Below, piece after piece: positions 1 through 7,684 of a DNA stretch of 16,153 nucleotides. The notes under the pieces were generated by a model. That model did no database searches and was not told the DNA's origin. It saw only the letters and a program-made list of their open reading frames with translations. The translations under genes and the position numbers were made by a program. Position 1 is the stretch's first letter. The number at the start of each line of letters is the position of its first letter. The stretch comes from an uncultured Lachnospiraceae bacterium (GTDB lineage: Bacteria > Bacillota > Clostridia > Lachnospirales > Lachnospiraceae): NCBI GenBank assembly GCA_900549995.1, contig URQQ01000087.1:1-16153 (forward strand), written 5' to 3'.

Positions 1-317
1 AGATGGGAACATTCTCTCAGTATCAGTATCCACATGCACTTGCAAGATACGCTGAATTAGGACGTTTTGCCGGATGCACAGGAAAAGACGACAAAGAAGT
101 ATTTGACAACTTTGTTGCCAAACTGGAAGTTCTCAAAGAGAAGATCGGAATCAAGAAAACAATCAAAGATTACGGAATTGATGAGAAGTACTTCTTAGAT
201 ACACTGGATGACATGACAGAGCAGGCATTCAATGACCAGTGTACAGGTGCTAACCCAAGATATCCATTGATGAAAGAGATCAAAGATCTTTATCTGAAAT
301 GCTACTATGGTAAATAA
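1..317 (+). CDS. adhE: Bifunctional acetaldehyde-CoA/alcohol dehydrogenase AdhE, C-terminal fragment
   Basis: This is the last 105 codons or so of a gene that begins before the window. The protein ends with QCTGANPRYPL, a short linker and KCYYGK, which closely matches the end of the long bifunctional AdhE enzymes (E. coli AdhE has the same QCTGANPRYPL stretch and ends in YYGR). AdhE reduces acetyl-CoA to acetaldehyde and then to ethanol with NADH. It works in the cytoplasm, often as spirosome filaments, and regenerates NAD+ in fermentation. Only the tail of the C-terminal iron-dependent alcohol dehydrogenase domain is present, so the active sites cannot be checked. The reading frame is open from base 1, with TAA at 315-317 followed by a strong terminator, so this is the last gene of its transcript. 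Confidence 0.93.
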   Translation, partial: MGTFSQYQYPHALARYAELGRFAGCTGKDDKEVFDNFVAKLEVLKEKIGIKKTIKDYGIDEKYFLDTLDDMTEQAFNDQCTGANPRYPLMKEIKDLYLKCYYGK

Positions 318-324
318 GAGATAG

Positions 325-361
325 AAAAAAGCGTGATGCGTAAAGCATTGCGCTTTTTTTT
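325..361 (+). terminator. Rho-independent terminator of adhE
   Basis: An inverted repeat with arms at 325-339 and 345-359 encloses a five-base loop, gtaaa. The stem pairs fully if two G-U wobbles are allowed, and its lower part is an A-run facing a T-run that continues to 361. It begins 8 bases after the adhE stop. The A/T symmetry could let it also stop transcription from the other side, but no minus-strand gene is nearby. Confidence 0.9.
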
Positions 362-473
362 CGTGAGTGCTATTATATAGATAATCAGATTCATGTGGAA
401 AGAGAAAAGAATGATAATAATTTAACGATATTTTTAGGTATAAAAAAATTGTTAAAAATTATTCAAAAAAGTC

Positions 474-502
474 TTTTCAAATGAATTTTTTAGGTGTATA
501 AT
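474..502 (+). promoter_or_regulatory. Sigma-A-type promoter of the phosphotransferase gene
   Basis: A -35 box TTTTCA (474-479) and a perfect -10 box TATAAT (497-502) are separated by 17 bp. They lie in an AT-rich stretch between the adhE terminator and the next gene. Transcription would begin near 509 and give a leader of about 47 nt. The rest of 362-549 is AT-rich and shows no other clear element. Confidence 0.7.
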
Positions 503-555
503 AGCCATATCAAATAAAAACAAGGCGCGCACATCATCATACAGGAGGTATGGCT

Positions 556-1311
556 ATGAAATTGGAAAATGCAGAATTAATCGTAAAACGTTCTTACAAA
601 GAAGTGTATAAGACATCGGAAGGTATTGTAAAAGTTTTTGAGAAAAATCATCCAAAGTCAGACGTATTTAATGAGGCGCTGAATCAGGCCAGAGTTGAGG
701 AGACAGGTCTTGGTATCGCCAAAGTGAAGGAAGTTACAGAAGTCGATGGAAAATGGGCTCTTGTGATTGAATATAAAGATGGAAAAACTTTAGCTGAGAT
801 GATGGATGTTGATCCGAAAAACAAAACAAAATATATCGAAGATTTTGTGGATCTGCAGCTGAGTATGCATTCTAAAAAGGCACCTTTGTTAAATAAGCTG
901 AAAGATAAGCTGTCCCGTCAGATTAACAGTCTCAAGGAACTGGATGCAACAACACGTTACGAACTTCTGACAAGACTGGAAAGCATGCCGAAACATGATA
1001 AACTGTGCCATGGCGATTTTAATCCGAGCAATGTGATTGTTGCGAAAAACGGTAAGATGACGATTATCGACTGGGCTCATGCAACACAGGGAAATGCAAG
1101 TGCAGATGCAGCGATGACATACCTGCTTTTCGCGCTGAAAGATCAGGAAACAGCGGATATATATATGAAGACATTCTGCAAGAAGAGCGACACCGCGATG
1201 CAGTATGTACAGCAATGGCTCCCGATCGTGGCAGCTGCCCAGCTCACGAAAGACAATGAACTTGAAAAAGATTTCCTGATGAAATGGATTGATGTATTTG
1301 ATTACCAATAG
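556..1311 (+). CDS. Phosphotransferase of the aminoglycoside phosphotransferase/choline kinase fold
   Basis: A 251-aa cytoplasmic kinase-like protein. The catalytic loop HGDFNPSN lies at residues 152-159 (catalytic Asp154, metal-binding Asn159). The second metal-binding motif, IIDWAHA, has its Asp at 172, and Lys26 in GIVKVFEK is the likely ATP-binding lysine. These are the hallmarks of the APH family (Pfam APH), which transfers phosphate from ATP to small hydroxyl substrates such as aminoglycosides, choline, sugars or homoserine. The substrate cannot be read from the sequence, and the absence of any mobile context argues against acquired drug resistance. The start is ATG 556, because AGGAGG at 543-548 sits 7 bases upstream of it. 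An in-frame ATG at 550 lies only one base after that site and is unlikely to be used. The gene is monocistronic, with its own promoter and terminator. Confidence 0.82.
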   Translation: MKLENAELIVKRSYKEVYKTSEGIVKVFEKNHPKSDVFNEALNQARVEETGLGIAKVKEVTEVDGKWALVIEYKDGKTLAEMMDVDPKNKTKYIEDFVDLQLSMHSKKAPLLNKLKDKLSRQINSLKELDATTRYELLTRLESMPKHDKLCHGDFNPSNVIVAKNGKMTIIDWAHATQGNASADAAMTYLLFALKDQETADIYMKTFCKKSDTAMQYVQQWLPIVAAAQLTKDNELEKDFLMKWIDVFDYQ

Positions 1312-1320
1312 AGACAGAGG

Positions 1321-1353
1321 AAAAAGTGCCGGCCGTAAAAGCCGGTACTTTTT
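1321..1353 (+). terminator. Rho-independent terminator after the phosphotransferase gene
   Basis: A 13-bp inverted repeat (1321-1333 with 1341-1353, one G-U pair) contains a GC-rich GCCGGC-type core, with an A-run at the base facing a T-run. It starts 9 bases after the stop codon. It separates the phosphotransferase from the OLD nuclease, whose promoter overlaps its 3' edge. Confidence 0.9.
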
Positions 1354-1354
1354 C

Positions 1355-1383
1355 TTGTAAATGAGAATAGGGCGTATTATACT
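1355..1383 (+). promoter_or_regulatory. Probable promoter of the OLD-family nuclease gene
   Basis: TTGTAA (1355-1360) and TATACT (1378-1383) are spaced by 17 bp, immediately downstream of the preceding terminator. Each box fits the sigma-A consensus at four or five of six positions. Transcription would begin near 1390, about 34 nt before the chosen ATG, so the nuclease appears to be expressed independently of its upstream neighbour. Confidence 0.6.
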
Positions 1384-1423
1384 GAAGTCATAACAGGTGG
1401 TTATAGGCGGCAGGGAGGAAAGG

Positions 1424-3274
1424 ATGCAGATTACAAGTCTTCGGATCAGAAATTTTAAATCTATCAGAGATATGAATATTCCACAGATCGAGAATGCCCT
1501 GATTCTGGTGGGAAAGAATAACACTGGCAAGACATCCGTCCTCGATGCTGTCAGGGCTGTGTGCGGGGCGTATCAAATAAAAGAGGAGGATTTCCACGAG
1601 GGATATCCCAATATTGAAATCATGGTGTCGATCCGCATTACAGAGGAGGATCTCAGGCTTCTCCATCTGAACGGAATTGTAAGCCAGTACCGCAGATATG
1701 AGGCGTGGGAAAGAAGCTTCAGAGAGAAACTTCCGTCTTATTCGGGAGAAATTCTGACGTTTGAATTTTCGGCGAACAGATCCGGTAAAATCAGGTATGG
1801 AGATGGGATCAGAAAGAATAATAGCTATATCCCGGAAGTACTTCCCAGAATATACTACATTGATACGCAGCGGGAAATGGGGCAGTTTCAGAGAGATCTG
1901 CTGATGTTTCAGGAGGACGAAGAACTAAAGAGGATGAGAACCGGCTGCTGTATGTTTGACCGGGCAAAGCGTTGTAACCAGTGCTTTTCGTGTATCGGCC
2001 TGATTAACAAAAAGACACCGGAGAATTTAAGCGCATTTGAAGCGGCGAAGCTTCTGGATTATAAACTTTATCAGACCAATCTTGGGGAGTTTGCAAAGAA
2101 GGTGAATGCGAATTTTCATAAAAATGGAGGACTTGATGAGATTGTCTATTCGATGAACCGGGATGTGGAACGGATGCTGAAAGTTACGGCGGAGGTTTAT
2201 AACAGGGAGCAGAACGTGACGCGGCCTGCAGATGATATGGGAAAAGGCATGAGAAGTATCTATATGCTTTCTCTCCTTGAGACATATGTGAATGAGGATG
2301 GAAGAATCCCAAGTATGGTACTGGTGGAAGATCCGGAGATTTTTCTGCATCCAAAGCTTCAGAGGGTGTCGGGGGAGATTTTATATCGTTTATCCAAGAA
2401 GAACCAGGTGATTTTCACGACACATTCCCCGAACCTGTTATCTAACTTCAGCAGCAGGCAGATCCGCCAGACGGTTCTGGATGAACATTTATATTCTATG
2501 GTGAAGGAGAAGACTGACATCAGCCAGATTCTGGATGATCTCGGTTACACGGCCAATGACCTGATGAATGTGAATTTTGTTTTCATTGTGGAAGGAAAAC
2601 AGGACAAAAGCAGGCTGCCGCTTCTTCTTCGGAAGTACTATTCGGAAGTGTACGATGAGAATGGTGAACTTTCCAGGGCTGCAATTATTACAACGAACAG
2701 CTGTACCAACATCAAGACTTATGCGAATCTGAAGTATATGAATCAGATTTATCTAAGAGACCAGTTCCTGATGATCCGGGACGGAGACGGGGAGGACAGC
2801 CAGAAGCTTAAAAGTCAGCTTTGCAAATACTATGAAGATCGGAACAGAGAGGATGCAGATAAACTCCCAAAGGTGACAGACCGGAATGTCCTGATTTTGA
2901 AATATTATTCTTTTGAGAATTATTTTCTGAATCCAAAGATTATGGAACAGATTGGAATTGTAAGTTCGGAGGAAGAATTTTATCAGATACTTTTTGGGAA
3001 ATGGAAGGAATACCTTTACAGGATCAAGAGCGGCAGGCACCTCGCGGAGGTGATCGGACATGATCTTCTGACGGTGGAAGATGTAAAAGCTCACATGGAA
3101 GAGATCAAGATCTATCTGAGAGGGCATAATCTTTATGATATTTTCTATGGAAGGTACAGAGAACAGGAGAAAGAAATACTTGGAAAATATATTGATCTGG
3201 CTGACCGGGAGGAGTTTAAAGATATTCTTGATGCTATCGACCGTTTTATCTATTTTGAGAGCAGAAAAAAATAA
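1424..3274 (+). CDS. OLD-family ATP-dependent nuclease (ABC-type ATPase plus TOPRIM domain)
   Basis: A 616-aa protein of the Overcoming Lysogenization Defect type. The ATPase half starts with SLRIRNFKSI and has Walker A GKNNTGKT (30-37). A signature-like region, DDMGKGMRS, follows near 270-278, then Walker B with LVEDPE near 300-305 and the H-loop TTHSP near 332-336. The TOPRIM half has the catalytic glutamate in VEGKQD (Glu390), the DGD motif at Asp453/Asp455 and SFENYF near 496-501, all typical of metal-dependent OLD nucleases. A cysteine cluster (Cys175, 176, 184, 187, 190) lies in the middle of the ATPase half. The start is ATG 1424, preceded by GGGAGG at 1413-1418; an in-frame GTG at 1397 lies before that site. 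There is no UvrD-like helicase next to it (unlike Gabija) and no reverse transcriptase, so it resembles the stand-alone class. Phage defence or DNA repair is possible but not shown. Confidence 0.85.
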   Translation: MQITSLRIRNFKSIRDMNIPQIENALILVGKNNTGKTSVLDAVRAVCGAYQIKEEDFHEGYPNIEIMVSIRITEEDLRLLHLNGIVSQYRRYEAWERSFREKLPSYSGEILTFEFSANRSGKIRYGDGIRKNNSYIPEVLPRIYYIDTQREMGQFQRDLLMFQEDEELKRMRTGCCMFDRAKRCNQCFSCIGLINKKTPENLSAFEAAKLLDYKLYQTNLGEFAKKVNANFHKNGGLDEIVYSMNRDVERMLKVTAEVYNREQNVTRPADDMGKGMRSIYMLSLLETYVNEDGRIPSMVLVEDPEIFLHPKLQRVSGEILYRLSKKNQVIFTTHSPNLLSNFSSRQIRQTVLDEHLYSMVKEKTDISQILDDLGYTANDLMNVNFVFIVEGKQDKSRLPLLLRKYYSEVYDENGELSRAAIITTNSCTNIKTYANLKYMNQIYLRDQFLMIRDGDGEDSQKLKSQLCKYYEDRNREDADKLPKVTDRNVLILKYYSFENYFLNPKIMEQIGIVSSEEEFYQILFGKWKEYLYRIKSGRHLAEVIGHDLLTVEDVKAHMEEIKIYLRGHNLYDIFYGRYREQEKEILGKYIDLADREEFKDILDAIDRFIYFESRKK

Positions 3275-3291
3275 ATAGGCTGTATGACCAG

Positions 3292-3331
3292 GGGAGCCTG
3301 CCGCGGAAATGATCCAAAGCAGGCTCCCTTT
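3292..3331 (+). terminator. Candidate terminator between convergent genes
   Basis: A perfect 10-bp inverted repeat, GGGAGCCTGC (3292-3301) and its complement (3319-3328), has a 17-base loop and is followed by only three T's. It begins 17 bases after the OLD nuclease stop and sits between two convergent genes. The short T-run makes it a weaker intrinsic terminator than the others here. On the minus strand it has no T-run, and no separate terminator for the ABC-class ATPase gene was seen. Confidence 0.55.
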
Positions 3332-3373
3332 GGTTATGGTGTCTGAGTCAGGAGATCTGTCTGTTTTACAGCA

Positions 3374-5071
3374 TTATAATCCTCGGTAACGGTTCAGGCA
3401 GGCGAAGATTTCCTGCTTTCTTGGTGCGGCGATGCCGGCCTTTACATAGTTGCAATCGAGGATCGCAAAGAGACCTTTTGTCTCTATGAGGCGGATCAGT
3501 TCCTCTGCAATCTGCCGGAGTGTTTTCTTTCCGTCAAACAGATGGAGCTCTGCGTATTGGAGGATAAATCCGAGTGCAGCAGTCTGTTCAATATCAGTAA
3601 TCTGTTCCACATAACGCAGGTCAACGGAATCGTGATTGATCGAAAAGGCGTCTTTGCCAAGTGTTTTCATCTTAATTCTTGCGTTATTTTTAAAGGAACG
3701 GTTTGTTTTAAACACCCGTCCAAAGTCTGGTGTGGATATCTGATCTTCCGGCAGTGTGACAGGTGGAAAAGCCCTGGCCTCTTCTTTGGCAAAGGCAGTA
3801 ATATCTTCCGGGATGTAACGGTCCATCTGAAGCACAGTATCGGCGACATGGAAATAGGAACCGGAACTTCCGGCAACGATCACAGAAGAAATCCCAAGTG
3901 TACTGTACAAAGCTTCTACCCTCTCGATAAATGGAGTGATCGGTTCCTGGCTGCGGTGGACAACGCGCTGCATCAGTTCATCACGGATCATGAAGTTGGT
4001 GGCACTGGTATCCTCATCGATGAGGAATAATGAAGTGCCGGCTTCCATGCTCTCAATGACATTGGCGGCCTGAGAGGTACTTCCGCTTGCATCTTCTGTC
4101 GTAAAGGACACGGTATCTTTGCCGTTTGGCAGGTTGTTGATAAACATCGAGATATCGGTGTTTTTAATGCTCCGTCCATCTTCTGCACGCAGTTTTACTG
4201 CAGTATCATCTGTGATGACATATTCACGTCCGTCTCCCCGGATATGATTATACACACCAAGCTCCAGTGCTTTCAGAAGTGTGGATTTGCCATGGTATCC
4301 GCCGCCGACGATCAGGGTAATTCCCTTTTTGATCCCCATTCCACTAAGTTCTCCCTGGTGCGGAAGAGTCAGAGTGACCCGCAGAGAAGATGGAGACTGG
4401 AACGGGACTGCATTTTTCATCGGACGGGAAGAAACACCGCTTTCCCGTGGGAGGATGGAGCCGTCCGCCACGAAGGCTGTGAGCCCCAAAAGGGGCAGCT
4501 GTGTACGGATATAATGCTGGTCTTCTGCCAGATCGATGACATCTGCGACCGATTTCGGATGGAGTGAAGTGTAGCAGAGGGCAGATTTTACACATCCTGG
4601 GAGGAAGTCAAAAAGGATACGGATCAATTCTCTGGAATTGATTGTACGCCCATTCGCAGGAAAACCGATTTCCATATGGAGGGCCACATTGCCATTTGCA
4701 GGGGTAATCGCACAGGCAGTCCGTTCAAGCACTTCCTGTCCGCAACGGCTGACAGATAATAGCCCGCTCTTACCGGAACCCTTCGCTTTGAAATTATACT
4801 GGTCAATCTGTCTGCCGAACAGACGGGTCAGATGATCCTGAAGTGCAATTCTTTTGTAAGGCTTATCGGACAGCTCTTTTGGAAATTTTGCCACCCGTCC
4901 TGGAACAAGAATGCTTACCCTGGAAGGTGCGGCAAAGGGGTCTCCCTGTACATGGTCGATGGAAAGGGCGTAGTCCCCAAAGTCATAGGTGCCCTGGGTT
5001 CCCTTATAGGCAGGGTAGCTTCTATGGTCGATGCTTTCCAGTAATTTTCTTAAATCAGATGAAGTTTTCAT
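3374..5071 (-). CDS. ABC-class ATPase of the COG3044 family (ABC_ATPase domain)
   Basis: A 565-aa soluble protein matching the 'predicted ATPase of the ABC class' family (COG3044, Pfam ABC_ATPase) across its full length. A family-typical KGSGKSG stretch lies near 97-103. Walker A GGGYHGKST is at 256-264. A signature-like ASGSTSQAA is near 328-336, and Walker B LFLIDEDTSATN is near 348-359. No membrane segment or transporter partner is visible, so it is not a transport ABC protein. The cellular role of bacterial members is not established, although a trypanosome relative takes part in RNA editing. The start is ATG at 5071, with AAAGGA eight bases upstream. It follows the araC-type gene on the same strand after 33 bp with no terminator, so the two are probably co-transcribed. 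Its promoter would then be the one at 6033-6062. Confidence 0.82.
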   Translation of the reverse strand: MKTSSDLRKLLESIDHRSYPAYKGTQGTYDFGDYALSIDHVQGDPFAAPSRVSILVPGRVAKFPKELSDKPYKRIALQDHLTRLFGRQIDQYNFKAKGSGKSGLLSVSRCGQEVLERTACAITPANGNVALHMEIGFPANGRTINSRELIRILFDFLPGCVKSALCYTSLHPKSVADVIDLAEDQHYIRTQLPLLGLTAFVADGSILPRESGVSSRPMKNAVPFQSPSSLRVTLTLPHQGELSGMGIKKGITLIVGGGYHGKSTLLKALELGVYNHIRGDGREYVITDDTAVKLRAEDGRSIKNTDISMFINNLPNGKDTVSFTTEDASGSTSQAANVIESMEAGTSLFLIDEDTSATNFMIRDELMQRVVHRSQEPITPFIERVEALYSTLGISSVIVAGSSGSYFHVADTVLQMDRYIPEDITAFAKEEARAFPPVTLPEDQISTPDFGRVFKTNRSFKNNARIKMKTLGKDAFSINHDSVDLRYVEQITDIEQTAALGFILQYAELHLFDGKKTLRQIAEELIRLIETKGLFAILDCNYVKAGIAAPRKQEIFACLNRYRGL

Positions 5072-5104
5072 AACAATGATCCTTTCTTTTTTACATTAAC
5101 GTAA

Positions 5105-5950
5105 TTATAATTTAGTAACAATGAAATCTTTACGGTACTCTGACGGAGTGGTGCCCATATATTCAGAGAAAAGCTTCGAAAAATGGGAAGGGGTATTGAA
5201 CCCGACAGCGTATCCGATATCTGTAATGCTCAGTGAACTTTTTCTCAAAAGAATCGATGCCTTGTCCAGCCGGAAGTGCTGAATATACTGGCTGGGACTG
5301 AGATTCATGTATTTTTTGAACAGTTTGAAAATATAAGTCCGGTCAATGTTTATTTCCTGTGCGATGTCTGTGATTGTGATATCATTAAAATAGTTATGCT
5401 GGATGTATTTTCTTACTTCATTAAAGTAATATTCTCCCGCCGTCAGCTGGTCAGTTTTTGTATTGCGGATATTGTTCTGGAGATAATCCATAAGGTGCAG
5501 TACGTAGCCTGAGGCCATGAGAGGCTGTCCGTTTTTAGAGGCATTATAGACATTTTCGAATAAAGCTTCCAGGTGATGATCCTTTTTATGGTGAATCAGA
5601 TAGGACTTTTGAGAAATATTACACTTTTCCAGCATCTTTGGAACAAGCGTTCCGCGCAGGCCGATCCAGCGGTAGCTCCAGGGATCATTCATGTCCGGGT
5701 AATATTTGTTGCGCGTATAGGGAGGAATGACAAAGAGATCACCTGTGTGTATGTGGTCGAGTTTGTCATGGATTTCCAGATATCCCTGTCCGTTCACGCA
5801 GCAGTGGATGACCCAGTAGTCCAAAGGTTTGAATTCGTAAGGTTTTGCAGCACTGCACTCTTCGTAGCCGCATTCATATAGATGGAACTCTTCTCCCTCC
5901 ATATCATCATTAAAAAGCACATCGAAATTATCTTTGAATATTTTCCCCAT
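5105..5950 (-). CDS. AraC-family transcriptional regulator with N-terminal cupin sensor domain
   Basis: A 281-aa regulator. Residues 20 to about 130 form a cupin-like ligand-binding domain (HDKLDHIHTGDLFVIPPYTR around 61-80). Residues 175 to about 277 form the double helix-turn-helix DNA-binding domain, with ITDIAQEINIDRTYIFKLF and the second-helix hallmark SITDIGYAVGFNTPSHFSKLF. Members of this type usually sense sugars and activate adjacent catabolic genes. The gene is divergent from the permease/beta-galactosidase pair, which makes those genes its likely targets, and it probably also autoregulates. The start is ATG 5950, with AGGAGG seven bases upstream. The inducer is unknown; a beta-galactoside or its hydrolysis product is the natural guess. 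Confidence 0.9.
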   Translation of the reverse strand: MGKIFKDNFDVLFNDDMEGEEFHLYECGYEECSAAKPYEFKPLDYWVIHCCVNGQGYLEIHDKLDHIHTGDLFVIPPYTRNKYYPDMNDPWSYRWIGLRGTLVPKMLEKCNISQKSYLIHHKKDHHLEALFENVYNASKNGQPLMASGYVLHLMDYLQNNIRNTKTDQLTAGEYYFNEVRKYIQHNYFNDITITDIAQEINIDRTYIFKLFKKYMNLSPSQYIQHFRLDKASILLRKSSLSITDIGYAVGFNTPSHFSKLFSEYMGTTPSEYRKDFIVTKL

Positions 5951-6032
5951 GGAAAAACCTCCTGATTTTATCTATGTCCGCCGCCGGTGTTTGGATAAAT
6001 CAGTCTTCGGATCTGGCGGCTGATCTAAATGA

Positions 6033-6062
6033 ATTATAACTTTTGCACAATCGAGTTGTCAA
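6033..6062 (-). promoter_or_regulatory. Strong promoter of the araC-type gene
   Basis: Read on the minus strand, a perfect TTGACA (complement of 6057-6062) is followed after 18 bp by a perfect TATAAT (complement of 6033-6038). Transcription would begin near 6026 and give a leader of about 75 nt. An imperfect dyad, TTGCACAATCGAGTTGTCAA (6043-6062), overlaps the spacer and -35 box. It could be an operator, but this is inference. Confidence 0.75.
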
Positions 6063-6112
6063 CATATGTATAAATTATTTCAACATAATTGTAAGAAATA
6101 GATGCATTAGAT

Positions 6113-6121
6113 TGCTAAAAT
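6113..6121 (+). promoter_or_regulatory. Possible extended -10 element for the permease/beta-galactosidase transcript
   Basis: TGCTAAAAT has the extended -10 layout (TG, one base, then TAAAAT). No good -35 box lies 16-18 bp upstream, as is common at activator-dependent AraC-type promoters. The start would fall near 6128, some 66 nt before the permease ATG. AGATGC occurs at 6100-6105 and again at 6143-6148, 43 bp apart (about four helical turns), but it is too short to call a binding site. Confidence 0.35.
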
Positions 6122-6193
6122 ATTCTCATAAAGCACATGCGCAGATGCTTCATTGAAACTGAAAGAAAAGATGAGATAAAGGAGATTTATATT

Positions 6194-7657
6194 ATGGAAA
6201 AGTCAAGAGAAAGACTTGGAGGGCCGGCACTGATGCTGATGACATTCTCGGCAGTGTTTGCATTTCCGAGCATTATCAATAACAGTATCCAGATAGGGCT
6301 GGCGACCATCCCGGCATATATATTCGGATCAGTATTTTATTTCCTGCCATTCATACTGATGATTGCAGAATTCGCATCGGCGAACTCCGGAAAAGAGTCG
6401 GGAGTGCACAGTTGGATCGAGTGTGCGCTGGGGCCGAAATGGGCGTTCCTGGGAGCGTGGACATACTTCTTTGTAAACCTGTTCTTCTTCTGTTCACTGC
6501 TTCCAAACACGCTGATCTACGGGTCTTATGCCTTTGTAGGAAGGAATGTGTTTGAAGGAGCAAATGGAACAAAGATTATTTCACTGATTTCAGTTGTGCT
6601 GTTCTGGGCAGCGACTTATGTGTCAATCAAAGGTGTCGGCTGGATTTCAAAAGTTACAAACTTCGCAGGGACAGCAAGACTCCTGATGGGAGTGATTTTC
6701 GTAGTACTCGCATTCGTTGTCGTATTTGGATTCGGCAAGGAGCCGGCACAGGATTTTACAATGAAAACAATCTCTCCGAAATTTAACTGGACCTTCTTTA
6801 TGACGATGGCCTGGGTGCTTCAGGCAGTCGGCGGCGGAGAGAGTATCGGGGTATATATTAAGGACGTCAAAGGCGGAAATAAGACATTTGTAAAGACGAT
6901 GATAATTTCAACAATTGTTGTAGGAGCTATGTATGTACTCGGAGCAGTCGCAGTCGGGCTTGTTGTGCCGAATGAGGTACTTGCAGGGAACTTCTCCAAT
7001 GGTATTTTCGATATCTTCAAACTGCTTGGCACACACTTCCATGTACCTGGAGGAATTATGGTACGGTTCGTCGGAGTCATTCTTCTTCTTGGAAGTCTCG
7101 GATCACTGGCACTTTGGACAGCAGCACCGGTAAAAGTATTCTTCTCTGAAATCCCGGAAGGGGTATTTGGTAAATGGATCGTAAAGACAAATGACGAAGG
7201 AAATCCAACCAATGCTTTGTTTGTACAGGGAATTGTAGTCACAATCCTTCTGATTATCCCGGCACTTGGGATCGGCAATATGGACAGTTTTCTTGAGACA
7301 CTGATCAACATGACAGCGGCAACATCACTTCTTCCGGTATTATTCCTGATTGCGGCGTACATTGCACTGCGCTGGAAGAAAAATGACATGGAGCGTGATT
7401 TTAAATTCGGTAACCGTACGTTTGGTATTGCGGCGGGAATCTTTTTGATGATTGTGTTCGTCTTTGTATTCTTTATGTCGACCGTTCCGGAACCGGCTCT
7501 GATTCAGGAGGCAATCAACGGAACACTTCCGAAGGGAACTGCCAACCCGATCGGAACGCTGGCATACAATGTGATTGGACTGATCGTGTTCGTAGGGTTC
7601 GCATGGTTCTGCTGGAACCGTTATGAAAAGAAACAGAAAAGTGAAAAAACTAATTAA
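6194..7657 (+). CDS. APC-superfamily amino acid permease, YjeM/GadC-like
   Basis: A 487-aa integral membrane protein with about twelve hydrophobic segments. The first segments (GGPALMLMTFSAVFAF, then IPAYIFGSVFYFLPFILMIAEFASA) and the loop ESGVHSWIECALGPKWAF resemble the E. coli permease YjeM and, more loosely, the glutamate/GABA antiporter GadC. An amino acid or its decarboxylation product is therefore the expected substrate, although the gene sits directly upstream of a beta-galactosidase gene. The long regulatory C-terminal plug of E. coli GadC is absent: the protein ends soon after the last membrane segment in a lysine-rich tail. The start is ATG 6194, nine bases after AAAGGAG (6178-6184). 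An in-frame ATG at 6137 has no binding site. The stop is 27 bp before the next start, so the two genes form one transcription unit. Confidence 0.85.
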   Translation: MEKSRERLGGPALMLMTFSAVFAFPSIINNSIQIGLATIPAYIFGSVFYFLPFILMIAEFASANSGKESGVHSWIECALGPKWAFLGAWTYFFVNLFFFCSLLPNTLIYGSYAFVGRNVFEGANGTKIISLISVVLFWAATYVSIKGVGWISKVTNFAGTARLLMGVIFVVLAFVVVFGFGKEPAQDFTMKTISPKFNWTFFMTMAWVLQAVGGGESIGVYIKDVKGGNKTFVKTMIISTIVVGAMYVLGAVAVGLVVPNEVLAGNFSNGIFDIFKLLGTHFHVPGGIMVRFVGVILLLGSLGSLALWTAAPVKVFFSEIPEGVFGKWIVKTNDEGNPTNALFVQGIVVTILLIIPALGIGNMDSFLETLINMTAATSLLPVLFLIAAYIALRWKKNDMERDFKFGNRTFGIAAGIFLMIVFVFVFFMSTVPEPALIQEAINGTLPKGTANPIGTLAYNVIGLIVFVGFAWFCWNRYEKKQKSEKTN

Positions 7658-7684
7658 ATGATGAGGAATTGGGAGGATCAAGAT

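Noticed and set aside
889..1530. A 213-codon minus-strand open frame spanning the phosphotransferase end and the start of the OLD nuclease gene
   Set aside because: It overlaps two well supported plus-strand genes and crosses a terminator and promoter; the translation has no recognisable domain.
556..3274. Phosphotransferase plus OLD nuclease as a two-gene defence system
   Set aside because: A strong terminator and a separate promoter lie between them, so there is no sign of joint expression.
6043..6062. The dyad upstream of the araC-type gene as a CcpA cre site
   Set aside because: It has a central CG and TTG/CAA ends, but the spacing does not fit the WTGNAANCGNWNNCW consensus. It is kept only as a generic dyad.
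6820..7389. A 189-codon minus-strand open frame inside the permease gene
   Set aside because: It lies wholly opposite a conserved membrane protein gene and has no ribosome binding site or family landmarks.
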